64,000 bases of DNA. Origin: Apostichopus japonicus (Eukaryota > Echinodermata > Holothuroidea > Aspidochirotida > Stichopodidae). Within the stretch, counting starts at the first letter, position 1, and every line of letters starts with the position of its first letter. The position numbers and the translations under genes are program-made. Shown here in pieces: positions 1 to 12,600 of this stretch. The notes beneath the pieces are model-generated. The model worked only from the letters and a program-made list of their open reading frames with translations, made no database searches and was not told where the DNA came from. The stretch covers positions 22,158,577 to 22,222,576 of the forward strand of contig NC_092582.1 in the NCBI RefSeq assembly GCF_037975245.1. Reading direction: 5' to 3'.

Positions 1-732
1 TCGATCAGATGTGTAAATTTCAGGGTTTTTCTCTGCTCTATATTGGAGATGGGTTGCAAATGGTGACCAAGTCTCAAGTTGGCAACTTCAACATCCAATA
101 ACATGTTCAACACAACTGGGTTGTCCTGGAAACTTGAGTTCTTTTGAAATGGGGCATGTACTTGGGAATGGGCGATAAAAAGAATGGTCAGACATCTCCT
201 GCTTGCAGTGATTGTACGGTGATTGATTGTACCATGTTATTCCGGTACCAAAGATATTAAGATATGGTTGTGTCGCACAGTTAGTGTGTGTACTGTATAT
301 TGGTTAATCTCCATTTGAGCATATTAGCAAGGTGATTTAGTTCAATGAGGATGACATATCCTGATATGGGTATAATGTATATTTCAGGGCATTAAAATCA
401 AGTGTTGGCTGAGGTGGGGACTAGCATCTCATGCCAACTGATTATCGAGTTATGTTCTTGGTGAAAGAAACATGCTATCATTTTCACCCATAGTAACAAT
501 GAAAATGTTATCAACTCGACACTCATGTAACACGCTGCAATTGTAATGTTGCGCCAAATTTTTAGTTTTTTTTATCAATTCTAGCTAGCCTCCCCAGCAG
601 CAGTCCTACTTTTGTAATAATTTTGATGATATTCTCACACAGAATATTACTTAATATTGTCAGAGGTTAATGAAAGCCCCAGACTCAAACAAGAAAAGAA
701 TGAACCAACTTTGAAGCACTCATAGACAACTC

Positions 733-738
733 TTTATT
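733..738 (-). terminator. Candidate polyadenylation signal AATAAA
   Basis: The plus strand reads TTTATT, so the minus strand carries the canonical AATAAA. It lies downstream of all minus-strand exons seen at 5.5-14.2 kb. The hexamer is common by chance in AT-rich DNA and a second one lies near 3243, so assignment to a particular transcript is weak. Confidence 0.2.
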
Positions 739-2089
739 AAATTTGTGGAGAGATCAACATATCCTCCATCTGTTTACACATGTATGTTTTTTTTTTTTAA
801 CTTATAACATAATATATAACACCTGATGATATACAGAGAGTATTGCATACACTTTATACTGCAAAACACTTAAGTTCAAGATGCTCTCAATTTATTTGTA
901 ACCAACAACTCTGGAAAGATGATATTGAATTTAAAACACACTTCACTTCTTTAGCACAAAATTGGTCGATACATGCATGAATGGAACTGATAACGTGTCC
1001 AAAACTAACTTCTCCTTTGATCTATGATAATAATCATGCAGTGTGATACGATATTGGTCTTAAAACTAATTTCCAAATGCTGTTGCAGGCTCCCAGCTGC
1101 AGATAAGAAATTCCAGATACCTTTCCGATTTTACAAGGTTCATTCAATTTCCTTCTAGATAGTCACATACATCATTGACAACATGGAGTGAGATATGAGA
1201 TCCAACAAATCATATACTTATAGAAACATGAAATAATTTGGACAGAAATATTCTTGATAATTACTATCAGACCATGGAACAGTATGCAGTACAATTTTAA
1301 ATTACCATGGGACTTAAAAACAAGATTTTCAAGAGTTTGAAAATGAAAAGATGTAAACCTTTTGCTGTTCAAATAGTAACACAATGATATTTATATTACC
1401 GAAAGCACTCTTGGATCTTTTACAGCCTAAATATGACTGCAGTCTAAAGAAACTTTTGTAAACGGATCGCGTACCGATTCAGCAATATTCGTTAGTTAAT
1501 TTGTTAGTTTGCTGTGGCTTTTGCTTCTAACCCATAACAGTGAACAATACAGTCTTACTGAAATTCCATAAAGAAATGAAAAGGGTGAATTTAGATCACA
1601 TATATATTCTTCCACTGAGATGAATAAATTACTGGTGCAACAATTTTCAATATTTTTTTAGATATATAGCTAGTATTGTGCCAAATCCATTTTACAGATT
1701 TAATAGTTTTGATGTTCTCTTTGTAAGTGGATATGTATTTGAGGTACAGCTATTGCAATAAAAGATCAATTATTTCCAAATGCTTGTTTTGTCTCTGTAC
1801 ATATATATATACCTGTCACTTGAATATTGCAATTTCCAGATACAAACATTGACCTTGTGTAAATATGACCTGTATGTGAGGGATTGTGAAACAAACAATG
1901 AATTAAGCCTTCATTTCTCATATTTATATGAACATAGAAAACATCTCCCCTAACTTAAGGAATAACAAGCAGGGGAATAATTCAGTGCCTCGAAGTTTGC
2001 ATAGCAGTTTAGAAGGCTCTGAACGGTCCCTTACAAAATACTCTGGTACCTGTGAACAGTAAAACTGCTATACATCTCTACACTTGTAT

Positions 2090-2373
2090 AGCAATTTGAG
2101 CATTTTACATAACAATTTGCCCATTTTACATAGCATTTTGCCCATTTTACATAGCATTTTGCCCATATTGCATAGCAATTTGCCCATTTTACATAGCATG
2201 TTATCCATTTTACATAGCATTTTGCCCATTTAACATAGCAGTTTGCCCATTTTACATAGCATTTTGCCCATTTAACATAGCAATTTGCCCATTTAACATA
2301 GCATTTTGCCCATTTTACATAGCAATTTGCCCATTTAACATAGCAATTTGCTCGTTTTACACAGCATTTTGCA
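2090..2373. repeat. 22-bp tandem repeat, about 13 copies
   Basis: A 22-bp unit built around CATTTTACATAGCATTTTGC plus CC is repeated head to tail. Copies differ by a few substitutions: CATTTAACATAGCA variants alternate with CATTTTACATAGCA ones, and GCATTTTG alternates with GCAATTTG. The spacing is regular at 22 bp with no unique spacers, so this is a minisatellite. It lies in the non-coding flank of gene 1. Confidence 0.9.
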
Positions 2374-2559
2374 AGGCAATACCGAATAAATTATTCCCTG
2401 ATAGTATCACTCGTCTATAAAACAGATATATTTCAGAAAGAAATTCTGTCTGCTACTTTCCCAGGGTTACACAACATGGTATGAGCTTCTGTTTAAAGAT
2501 GTTACGGTTTGCATCACTTGACAGAACTAGGACAACTTAAACATATCAGAAACTTGTAC

Positions 2560-2762
2560 CAGTGGTGTAGCTAGGAGGGTAAGTGGTGCCAGTTCAAGAG
2601 GGAGAGCTGGGGTACTTTACTCTTACTCCATCTAAACAGCCATAAATGTAAAAACCACAAAGTTCTGTCTGGCTTTCTGATTGGACATTTGGGGAGGGGG
2701 AGGGGTGTGTCCTTGAATATTGAAGGCCCCGGTTCAATGAGCCATATATTGCTATGCTTCTG
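2560..2762. mobile_element. Old hAT-type miniature transposon (203 bp)
   Basis: The left end reads CAGTGGTGTAGC. The right end, read on the minus strand, is CAGAAGCATAGC, which matches 8 of 12 bases, as expected of a decayed terminal inverted repeat. The flanking octamers are acttgtac on the left and actttaac on the right, six of eight identical, consistent with an 8-bp hAT target duplication. There is no transposase ORF, so it would be a non-autonomous copy. The decay makes this less certain than the 29.2-kb copy. Confidence 0.5.
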
Positions 2763-5494
2763 ACTTTAACATAAATCAGACAAAATAATTGTAACTAATA
2801 CTTTCTCAAAGTTGATTCGACCATTTAGTTACTCCCAATTTGAGTTCAGAAAGGCAAATTGTCAATCATAACATTCCTTCAACTAAGATTGTGCTTTTTA
2901 ACTTTAAATCTGAAAATGTTGTCATGTATGTAGCTCTTCAAAATTAATTTCTCTCCATAACGGGGAGGAGGGAGCCCCCGACATAGACCCTTCTACAAAG
3001 GCCACGACGACATATCCTCCTTTCTTCAGCAGTAAGGTAACCCTACGACCATATATACACAGAGGGTTAAGTAAAACCACTGCCACAAGGAAATGTTATG
3101 GTTGGCAGTGAAAGAAGCATAACAGGTGAACACTATTTTTTTGGTATCTTTCTAGCATCAAGTTAGAAGTGGAAGTGGTTAACAGAGGACTGAATATACA
3201 TTGGAAGAACTGAGTAAAGAACATCTTTGTTAAATATGGTGATTTATTTAATGATTTAATAATTCTATGGCATAAAATCCATTCCTTTTAATCTCTATGT
3301 TTATACACATTTGAGGATGATGCTGACTAACATACAATATACAGACACACACCATAGATATACATTCAACAGTACATACATTGTTCCATCACAGAGCACC
3401 ATATCGAAAGCAGTATAAACTTGGCATACCCCAAGTTTGTATGAAGAAAAGTTGAAGAAAATGTAATAAAGGCTGCCATGTATTTCCTCTCATTAGTCGC
3501 AGAAGTTTACCAGCACAGTGCATGTTGTACACAGACCCATAAGTAGGTTATAAGGAATGGGGCGAGGGGAGGGGGATTGGGAGAGGGGATTTCCACCTAG
3601 ATAATCAATGGTCTGTATGTAGAACCACAAGATACTTGGGTAACGTGAAAACAATTCCAATAGGGCTCATTCTTAATATTGTGCGTGTGGATTTATGAAG
3701 TCCATACAAACTCCAGCCGTACAGTCAAGCAGTACTCGTAGTTTGCATTCCACAGAGAATGGGCATTGCAAAGTTGGGAATTAACATCAGGCTGCCAGGA
3801 ATGATGTGTCATAGGTAGAAGAACGAATGACACAAGGGTATTAACAGGACCCTCAATTCAGGGAAGCCAATTGCAAGCTTTCAAAACCCAAGAACTGCAA
3901 AGGGAACATTTGCTGTCACCATAAGTACTGCTGACTGTATTAAGTAGGGCTTTGAAAAGTCCTGGAAATGAATGAAGTATGTTTTTACCAAATATTCACA
4001 ATTAAGTCATGCCACCATTCCAACATTAACAGTTAGTGTAGTAGTGTACTCTGCTGTGATCAGTATTGCTTTGAATATACTCTTATCTATTTGTTAAGAG
4101 TCTATTATTCATCTCAACACACATGACTCACTTCATCCCTTTTTTAGATATTTTGATGTCATTAATTTTTAAAGATGACCTAGACCCCTCCCCCCTCCAG
4201 CCCCTTTCCCTAGATTAGGGCCTGGGTAAACACATATCCTACCTCATAGGTTCCTGTAGCACTGCAGTACCTCCGTACCAGTAGCATATAACATTATAGA
4301 AAAGGCTACCCCAAAGGTAGTTCCGAGCACCTTTAACATTATTACTATTACATCTTATCTTACAATTGTTTACAATACACTTATTTGACAAATTACAGGT
4401 GTGCAACATTCCTCTCTTAATAACAAGTAAATATTTCAGTTAATAGACTATCAAATACTGAAGAAACTTTCAAGCTATGGCTTCATCAAAACAAACATGT
4501 CACTAAGACCAACAACAAACAAACTTCAATTCTTTTGACAGTAGTTGTTCAGACAAAAATATGCACCAACAAATACACACACACAGTTCTGAATACTGGA
4601 AAAGTTTGCTTCAAAGAGTCCTACCCAGATAGGTAACAAGCTACACTTATTAGCATTGTTAGAAATATTAAATCATACTATAATTAATATACCTGGAGTA
4701 GTAACGAATAAGTAACACATGGCAACAATCACTGTATATTTTCAGAATATCCTAACAATGGAATCATACATGTACAATATTGACGATACGATAACTGAAC
4801 ATGGCAAATAATTTCAAACTCCACACCCACATTTTCCCCCACGAAACAAGAAATTCAATTTTTCACTCCGATGACAATGCATTCCCTTTTCTATAAAACA
4901 CAATTAATGCAGATTAGTTATTGCAACTTTTGTCAAAATGAAACTGTAGCATAACCCATGCAGCCACCAATTGTGTGACATTAATTGGAAAGTGATACAT
5001 ACACACTAGATGTTTGATATCAGGACAACTGGGACAAGGTCAACAAACACCCAGGTAATAGCTATTAGCAACCTGTACCTCCTCCCCCTTCTCCTCAAAA
5101 AAAATTATTTGCAATGCCAGAATAGGTACATGACGTTGACATTTTTTAGGAAACGAAAAAAGAATCTTCACAGTGAAATCCCAAAGTGAATTTTCACCTA
5201 ATGTTTATGTATCACAATCATATGAAGCAAGTCCTATTAAGACCATCACCAAATAAGGCAAACATTATTCTGCTCTTGGTTTTCTTCGCAAGCTAAGGAT
5301 CATTTTGGACAAAAAAAAGATAAAAATAGCACAAAAGAAAGATGCATTCTTGGTATGTACGATCCAGAGGGCAAGAACACAAGCTCAGTGTCTACTCTGA
5401 CTAGTAGGAGTCTTGACAATGGAGAAGCATTAGAATTGTAGACACTTCCTTCTGCCCTTGATGATGAAGGCTCACAATTTCAGTCCATTCACTA

Positions 5495-5656
5495 CTACAC
5501 ACCATCAACGGCAATCACTGGAGCCTTGTTCACACTCAAGAACTCAAGGAGCATCGGGATCTTGTTTTCCCCCGGATAGGTAATGAAGCTGAACTCAGAC
5601 GCGTCCGGATTTGGGAACGCAAGGTGGATCGACAACGGACGGAGAACAACACACAA
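5495..5656 (-). CDS. Protein-like ORF, possible terminal exon of unknown protein
   Basis: A 53-codon minus-strand frame is closed by TAG at 5495-5497 and bounded upstream by TGA at 5657-5659. It reads as convincing protein, including RPLSIHLAFPNPDASEFSF and the end LLEFLSVNKAPVIAVDGV. Codon use is more GC-rich than the surrounding DNA. There is no ATG near the open start and no AG acceptor before the GAG|TTCAGC position, so the coding part probably begins at FSFITYPGENK in phase 0. It could be an alternative last exon of gene 1: a GTACGA donor after IALGL in exon 6 is also phase 0. It could instead belong to another gene. I recognise no family. Confidence 0.4.
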   Translation of the reverse strand: MCVVLRPLSIHLAFPNPDASEFSFITYPGENKIPMLLEFLSVNKAPVIAVDGV

Positions 5657-6451
5657 TCACGAAAAGGTCACAATGATAGTATAAAATTCACTGCCAGTGC
5701 TTTGTTCTGTAATCCTTGTATTTTACTATATCACTTCTGTGCCAGTTTATGAAGAGTGACAAGGTCCAGTTATCAGAGATCTCGGGTCGATTGATCCACC
5801 GCCATTGTGGGTGGGGGTGGGAAGAGGGGGTCAGGATCCTCCCCAAAAGGAAGATCACAACTGCAGGGTCTGACCCTGAATATGCGAGGGTCCACACTAC
5901 AAACTTGATCGCCCTGGGAGTGTCAGATTCTCCTTGCCTTCACAAATTTTGCAAAAAGGCTTTGGGCATGATTTGCTAGCAGCTGAGTGACCCAACCAGC
6001 AGCCCAGGTTACTACAAACAAGCACAGAAGTGCAATTGGCACCTTGGAAGAAACTAGCACCGTTTGTGACCAAGAGGAAATTCCTCCTGCATCTCAACCT
6101 GAGAATGCTTTGGAAGCCCCTGACTCAACTTTGCACTGGCTTGCAGCCAGGAATTCAGTACACCAAAGCGCCCCTCATTGTCATGCGTGCGATTCAGTTA
6201 ATGTTTCACATTCAACCGTTACTTTTCATTTGCAGCTTCGAAAGTAAAAAAAAAATTGCACCAACTTCACAAATGAGAAAGCGAAAATTGAAAAACACTT
6301 CAAACATATAGAATGATCCCATTGACACAATGACCATGTGGTGCTATGTATTTTTAAAAAGGAGATTAATTTTCATGGTGTGTTGTAGGATGACACAAAG
6401 AATGTGGTGCACCATTAAACAGTTTGATGAGTGAATTAGTATTCTGTCACA

Positions 6452-6549
6452 CCTGGGAAGGGTCTTGGGATACCCCTGGGAAGGGTCTTGGGTTACCCCT
6501 GGGAAGGGTCTTGGGTTACCCCTGGGAAGGGTCTTGGGTTACCCCTGGT
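6452..6549. repeat. 23-bp minisatellite overlapping gene 1 stop codon
   Basis: Just over four copies of a 23-bp unit (CCTGGGAAGGGTCTTGGGTT plus ACC), almost identical to each other. The right edge reaches into the final codons of gene 1, so the TAA at 6541-6539 is repeat sequence on the minus strand. Expansion or contraction would alter the 3' UTR; a register shift would alter the C-terminus. Confidence 0.9.
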
Positions 6550-6664
6550 GAGGATCTCCAGTCATCCAATTGGTACTTATTGCAGGTGGTCGTACCAAGC
6601 CTAAAGCAATCCCAATTCTGGTCACCAAGGATGGCTCTTTGACTTTATCCGAGTCTGGTATCAT
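6539..6664 (-). CDS. Gene 1 exon 6: C-terminus and stop
   Basis: The acceptor is TGCCTCCTTCAG|ATGATA, in phase 0. The 41 codons begin MIPDSDKVKEPSLVTRIGIA, followed by LGLVRPP, aligning with the LMPSHSPPTPVKKLLVGALVALGL end of human C6orf136, then a species-specific tail to TAA at 6541-6539. The last three bases of the CDS lie within the 23-bp minisatellite next door. Confidence 0.85.
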   Translation of the reverse strand: MIPDSDKVKEPSLVTRIGIALGLVRPPAISTNWMTGDPHQG

Positions 6665-9600
6665 CTGAAGGAGGCAAAATGCAGATGAAGTGTTGTATTT
6701 AGGGGCCAGAACACTATAGTATAGTATAGGACAGTATAGTATAGTGTAGTAAAGTATAGCATAGTATAGTATCATATAGAATAGTATAGTATAATATAGT
6801 ATAGTAAAGTATAGTATAATATAGAATAGTATAGTATAATATAGAATAGTATAGTATAATATAGTATAGCATAGAATTTTACAGTATTGTATATTAAAGT
6901 ATAGAATAGTACTTTACAGTGTAATATGTTATACTTCAATACAGTATAGTACAGTATCTAGTGTATACCATAGTATCATAGTATATTACAGAATAGAACA
7001 ATGTTTAGCAGTCACCCCTGGAACACTACAGTGTGCCACATCTACTTGTCCCCTTGGGGACTGCCCATATTATGCAACAACATACATGCGTACCCAACTG
7101 TATTTACAAGTTACCTCGCAGGTCCCCATTTATACCCCTGACTAAGGCGAGGCAAAGAGAAGATTAACTGCCTTGCCCCAAGATACAACATAATGATCTG
7201 GCTAGTAGTCGACTTCCAATCTTTAGATCGCAAGCCGTTCTGCCTGTTTCATTTCATCACAATGCTCCACACACACACCCAAACACACACAAAAAAAAGC
7301 TAGAGTTAACTATAATACCTTGTCCAGCCTATGATGGTGTATCAGCCCATCAGAACCGACTTGGAACACTGAGAAAGCATCAAAGTACCTACAAAGAAAC
7401 GAGACAGTTTACAATGTTTGTAATGTACTCTGAAAGGACAACATAGACACAAATTAATTTGGATATGTTGTAGATTGTAAAGACAAAAGTGAAAAAATCA
7501 AGACACTGCCCTCAGTCCATGTTGTGTTTCCATACCCTCGATTTATGTTTAAAGGCACATTCCAGATATTTTATATATTTTATAGGTGAATAGCTTGAAA
7601 ACTGGGTTAGCTATAGAAACATTACTCAGACTCAAATTTTTCTTCTTAGATGGTCTATGACATATCATGTTTAAAATTTGGCCTTAAAGTCATCATTTGA
7701 ATTTGTCCACAGTGGAGCAGTGGAAGATGGAAGATTTTTCTGATCAAGGTATTGAAATCAATCAATGCTCTATGTTTGACATACAAAATAAGAAGAAAAC
7801 AAACAGAATATCGGGTAAACTTATCTCAAAATCTGATTACATGGTTCTTTTACAAGGAGAATCAAATGGCAGATCTACCAATGTTGTTGACTAATAAATG
7901 GCCATTCTTTTAAGTCTCTCAAGCAGCCCTAGTCGCCTTTTACGACAATGTCTATACCAAAGATACCCAAACTTGCCGGTCCCACGAACCAGGAGCTTCC
8001 CTAAGGACTGAGCCACGGCCCACCAGACCCCTATCTCTCAGAATCAACGCTAGGAGTGCATGAAAGCTATCATGGACTCTGGACGTTTGCCAAGCCCCCC
8101 AAAAAATGTAGATTAATTTTCCGATGCCTGGAAGACTCCTGCAACCCACTGACAAATTTTGGCAACCCACTTTTGGATCACGTCCCACAGTTTGCAGACT
8201 GTCTACACTTTCTTCCACTTAACCATCAGCGTACATTGTTGCTTTCATCGTGTACCTACTTTTAGTTATAAATATAAATGTTCAATCCAACCTGCACCCA
8301 TTTACTGAGCATACAAGAGCAACAAATATGACATCTCTCAATTTGAAATATTGACATTCCTAATACCTCCTCAAACAACTTCTTGCTCTTTTTTGGTTTT
8401 ATCAAAATGATGGCCAAATTCAAAATTACAGACAGATGGAGCTCACCTGTATTTGTGCTTTTTGGCTAGAGGTCGAAGAACGAAGCTGTGGAGGGGAACT
8501 CCTTTCAGCCTCCATCGGGCCTGTATGGTGCCATCCTCTGGCTGCATGGTCATTCTCAGCAGCTCGAGGTGGGCGTTGACGAGATAAGCCGTGCTGGCTA
8601 ACTTGAGGGATTGCACTGTAGCCTTATACGCTGCAAGACCTCTACAAAGCAGGAGCGATAGAGAGTTAACATGTCACAAAGAGTCACTAGTTGTTAGAAG
8701 TTAGCATGCTGGGTATGATCCCGAAATTTGCAACAATTTTTTTTTATCATTTTACAATATTTACACACTATGGATTTTTCAGAATCAGGTTGACACAATT
8801 TCGTTACTGATCATTGCTAACAAGTACAGTAATTTACAATTTTCCCATTCAAATATTTCAATGAAATCAGTGTTTTTTACAGAAACATGTACTTTTCATT
8901 TTAGTAACTGTGACAGCTTACATTAAGGAACAATTTCTCACACAACATAAAATACCTTCAAAACACCATAACTCCCTGGATTGTGTATTTACAAAAAATG
9001 ATATTAATATACATCTACCAAGCCCAGGGAATAATTTCGTGTAACAATTTTACATTGCACTTTTGCAGGCTATGAACCTATGTGCCTCTCATAAAGCACT
9101 ATTGTTCCTGTGTACAAACACTGCTATCGTCTTTGTACTTGTATAGTAATTTGTCCATTATGCGACGTAATACTGGATAGATTATTCACTTTATAAAATT
9201 CATAACTTTTTGCATCTCCACCCCCCTGCAATCCTCCCCTGGGTCACAGCCCATCACTTCATCACTTTCTGAATCTATACCAAAACAAGTACAAAACTAA
9301 ATACTCTTATACAAAGTTGAGAGCAAGATATCCATATTGCCATTTCACTTGAAACATCTATCTATATATAACCAACTAAATGTTACATGCTCTGCAAATA
9401 GTAATATCGTTCTTTGAGAGTTATATCTTGGCGACAGGTTGCTAGTCTTCGCACCAAACTACCACACAGCACGTAATTGATAAAAGCACCAAACTATGAA
9501 TGAAACTGGGGGAGTGATACCTGGTTACACGGTATGTATGGTACTGTCTTCTGACTACATACACACCAGAGTAAGGGAAACGACTGTAAACGGGTCGCTA

Positions 9601-12600
9601 CCAACTCAGGGCTGGATAGCGCTCAGTCGGTAGTGCTCACAGAGCTCATAACCCAGACAATCATACCCTTTTCTCTTTCCCAGGTTGTCTATAACTTCCC
9701 ACTCACTTTCTCAGATCTTCAAGTTACTTATATCGTAGCCAGGAAAAGCAAGATTCAGAAATCGACTACAATTTCATCTTGACTTCTGGGACTAAATCAA
9801 ATTAGTCATATATAGTCCGAGAGACTGAGACTCACTTTGTCTTTACGCCCATCAACCTGTTATCAAATTCTAAGTCTTGGGAGTACATGCCATAGTCATG
9901 CGACTGCTCAAAGAAATTGGGCATCTGGAAAACAAAAAGAAAATGCTGTTTTTGATTAACAAAATTCCCTTGTAAGCTAAAATGCATAGGGAAAAACTTT
10001 ATGATGACAAGAAAACTGAAATGTAGTACTTCTTTAACTTGTCCCGTTCATGCAGTAGTTAAGTTTTAAGAATTAAGTTTACACATACTGTAAGTTTGTC
10101 AAGTGCTGACAATTCCTAACTACAAGTAATTTACAGTTTTCCTTTCAAGTATTTCAATGAAATCAGCATGATATTCAGAAACGTCCATGGGACAATTTAC
10201 TCATGTCTACAGTAAAACTAAAAGTCATACGTGAGAAATATAAGAACGTTCCCATTCCCAGTTACCGGTTTTAGTCGGACTAGGTAGATTGTAACAAACA
10301 TATATATGTAGTACACGCTACCAACCTCTTCCGACAGGCGATGAAACATGAGCTCCAGTTGTTCTCTGTCTGGCCTACCACTTGTGTTCTGGTTCCCATC
10401 TTTACTGGACGAGTTTGCTCCTGAGCACATCACAACCCACTGGTCATTGGTATGGTGGCATCGATCGCTCAGTTCAGTTGTTACTTTTCCTGACAGTTCA
10501 TGATTAACCGATTGAATGTTCAAACCGTATTCAGAAGAATGGTCCGAGGAGCGTCTCGGTCCATCCCGACCATCGAACTCACCAGATAAACCGTTCCATC
10601 CTCCACGGGTAATTGAACTAGTACGTTTGCCGTCCCCAGACCTTATGATGATGTCATCACTATTTTTAGAACAGGGTACGGCTGAACCCAATACACTGTC
10701 CATGTGCACTCGCATCATTACCTCCCTCACTTTCTCCTCGATCATTTCTTTCATTGCCATAGGATCCTTTAAAGTTCCAACGTTTTGGATTAAACTTTGC
10801 ACCACACTTGTCTCGATGTGGAAGAGGACCGGTGTTTCTCCTATTGAACTATGCTCCAGATCGATGTGTCCATCTGGTGTCTCACCGGAGACTCGGTTGT
10901 GCTCAAGTAACTTCATCAAAGCCATGTCCCTCCTTTCTCTCTGCAGTGAGTAGGACCGTGGCGTGGCACCACGGTCGAGTGTGTGGCCATCCTCTGGTAC
11001 GTTGTACCTGAGCGGCCGAACATTAGCCCTTCGTCTTCTCACACAGATGGCATCTTTATGTCTCTTTGCTCTCCACGATTGTTGCAACTGTGGGGCCGAA
11101 AGTGTAAACATTGACAGATGATGAAAATATCTAATTACTGTTCCTTTTATAGTTTCAAACTTCCTATATTATCTATCCTCTCTAACACTAACATACCACC
11201 AGTTTCTCAAAGACTAGCTAAAAAGTAACAGAACATGCAATCTAGGTTAGAACATGCAATATGATCTATCCTTCGGAAATGACATTTGCAGAGAAAACTT
11301 TATTCAGTTTTGCACCACAAAAAGGGCAAATTGCTACATATGCAGACTTACACAGGAACAATACTACTTTCTGAAAGACAAAATTCAAAGCCTTCAATAC
11401 TGCCACACAAAAATCCCATCACTAGATTATTCAATGCATTATGTCATTTTCTGAAAAACAATTCCCAGAGTTTTGAACAACACTGCAGGATTTTGGGAAA
11501 CAATGGATTTCTCTTAGATGAAAAACTCCCTTAATTTTGCTGGCTAGGGCTCAAACTTTCTAGATGTTAGATTTCATTGCTAGTAATGCCACCACCTTTA
11601 TCCACTCAACCATAGCACTGGTTTGTTGGAACCAGCTAACCAATATTCAATATCTACTGTATGCTAAGGGTTGATATTACTGTGGTATGAGCAATGAAGA
11701 GTCGACTACTCGGGCTGCTATTATAATCACCCTGGAATGTGTTAATAGGTGAGCAGCTCACTAAGTGACCAAAGTAGTTGTTTACATTCTTACTCATATA
11801 TCGATACTGTTATATCTACCATTTAACAAGGCGACTACTTGTCTCTATTGATTGTCCAAGGAAATTGTCACCACGTCTTCATGACACCAGGAGGGATTAC
11901 CAGTCAATAATTGATCTCCACTGAAAATTGATTATCTTCTAACACAGAGAGAATATGTATGATATAACATCCCAGGAATATAACTAGAGAAAAAATTTGT
12001 GTCCCAGGAATGCAAGTCCTCCAAAAAGTTTGCGTACCGTACAAAAAGCTTGCGTCCCCATCGAACACCAACTGCGTTTAGATGTTCATTCAAAATTTGT
12101 TATGTTTTGCATGGACCTAGTTGTGAGTGTGAGTACTTGGGGTTTGTTTCTCAAGTAAAGAAAAGATTGGATCTACCAGACACAAGCAATTTGAAGATCT
12201 TACATCCCTGGCTATAACATTGCGTCCAGGACACAGAATCCTGCATTCAAAACAATGCAGACATCCAATGTGTTCTTCCCATTATGTCATGTGGTATGTT
12301 AAATGCTAACAAATGAGGGCACATTTCTTGACAAAGGAAAACTCTGAATGGTTGCAGCTGGCCAAAGAACTGTTACAGCAGCAATTTTGGAGTTTAGGCC
12401 ACCATATTTGGTTAGGCTGATAAGACTAAGAGATTTACCTTGTCCCACCTTTAAAAATAGTAGTACAGATAGGGTAGGCCTAACATTAGGACATAGGACC
12501 TTAGGAGCAATTGCAGATCACCCTGCAACTCACACACAAGGCTTTTTGAGAACAGCAATCCATTGTTTATTATAGGGACTTCCGGTCATAACCTGTGAGA

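Larger units (their letters stand above)
1..5494. other. Non-coding 3' flank of gene 1, no exon recognised
   Basis: No exon could be recognised on either strand. The stretch is AT-rich and holds a 22-bp tandem array (2090-2373), an old hAT-type miniature element (2560-2762) and short C-rich or G-rich patches near 2690, 3570 and 4180. Two AATAAA hexamers on the minus strand (near 3243 and at 733-738) suggest that part of it may be 3' UTR of a minus-strand transcript coming from 5.5-6.6 kb. That would be a long UTR and is only an inference. Confidence 0.4.

Noticed and set aside
10516-10953. 145-codon plus-strand ORF
   Set aside because: It lies opposite exon 2 of gene 1, whose spliced product matches a known family. 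The plus-strand frame is a shadow.
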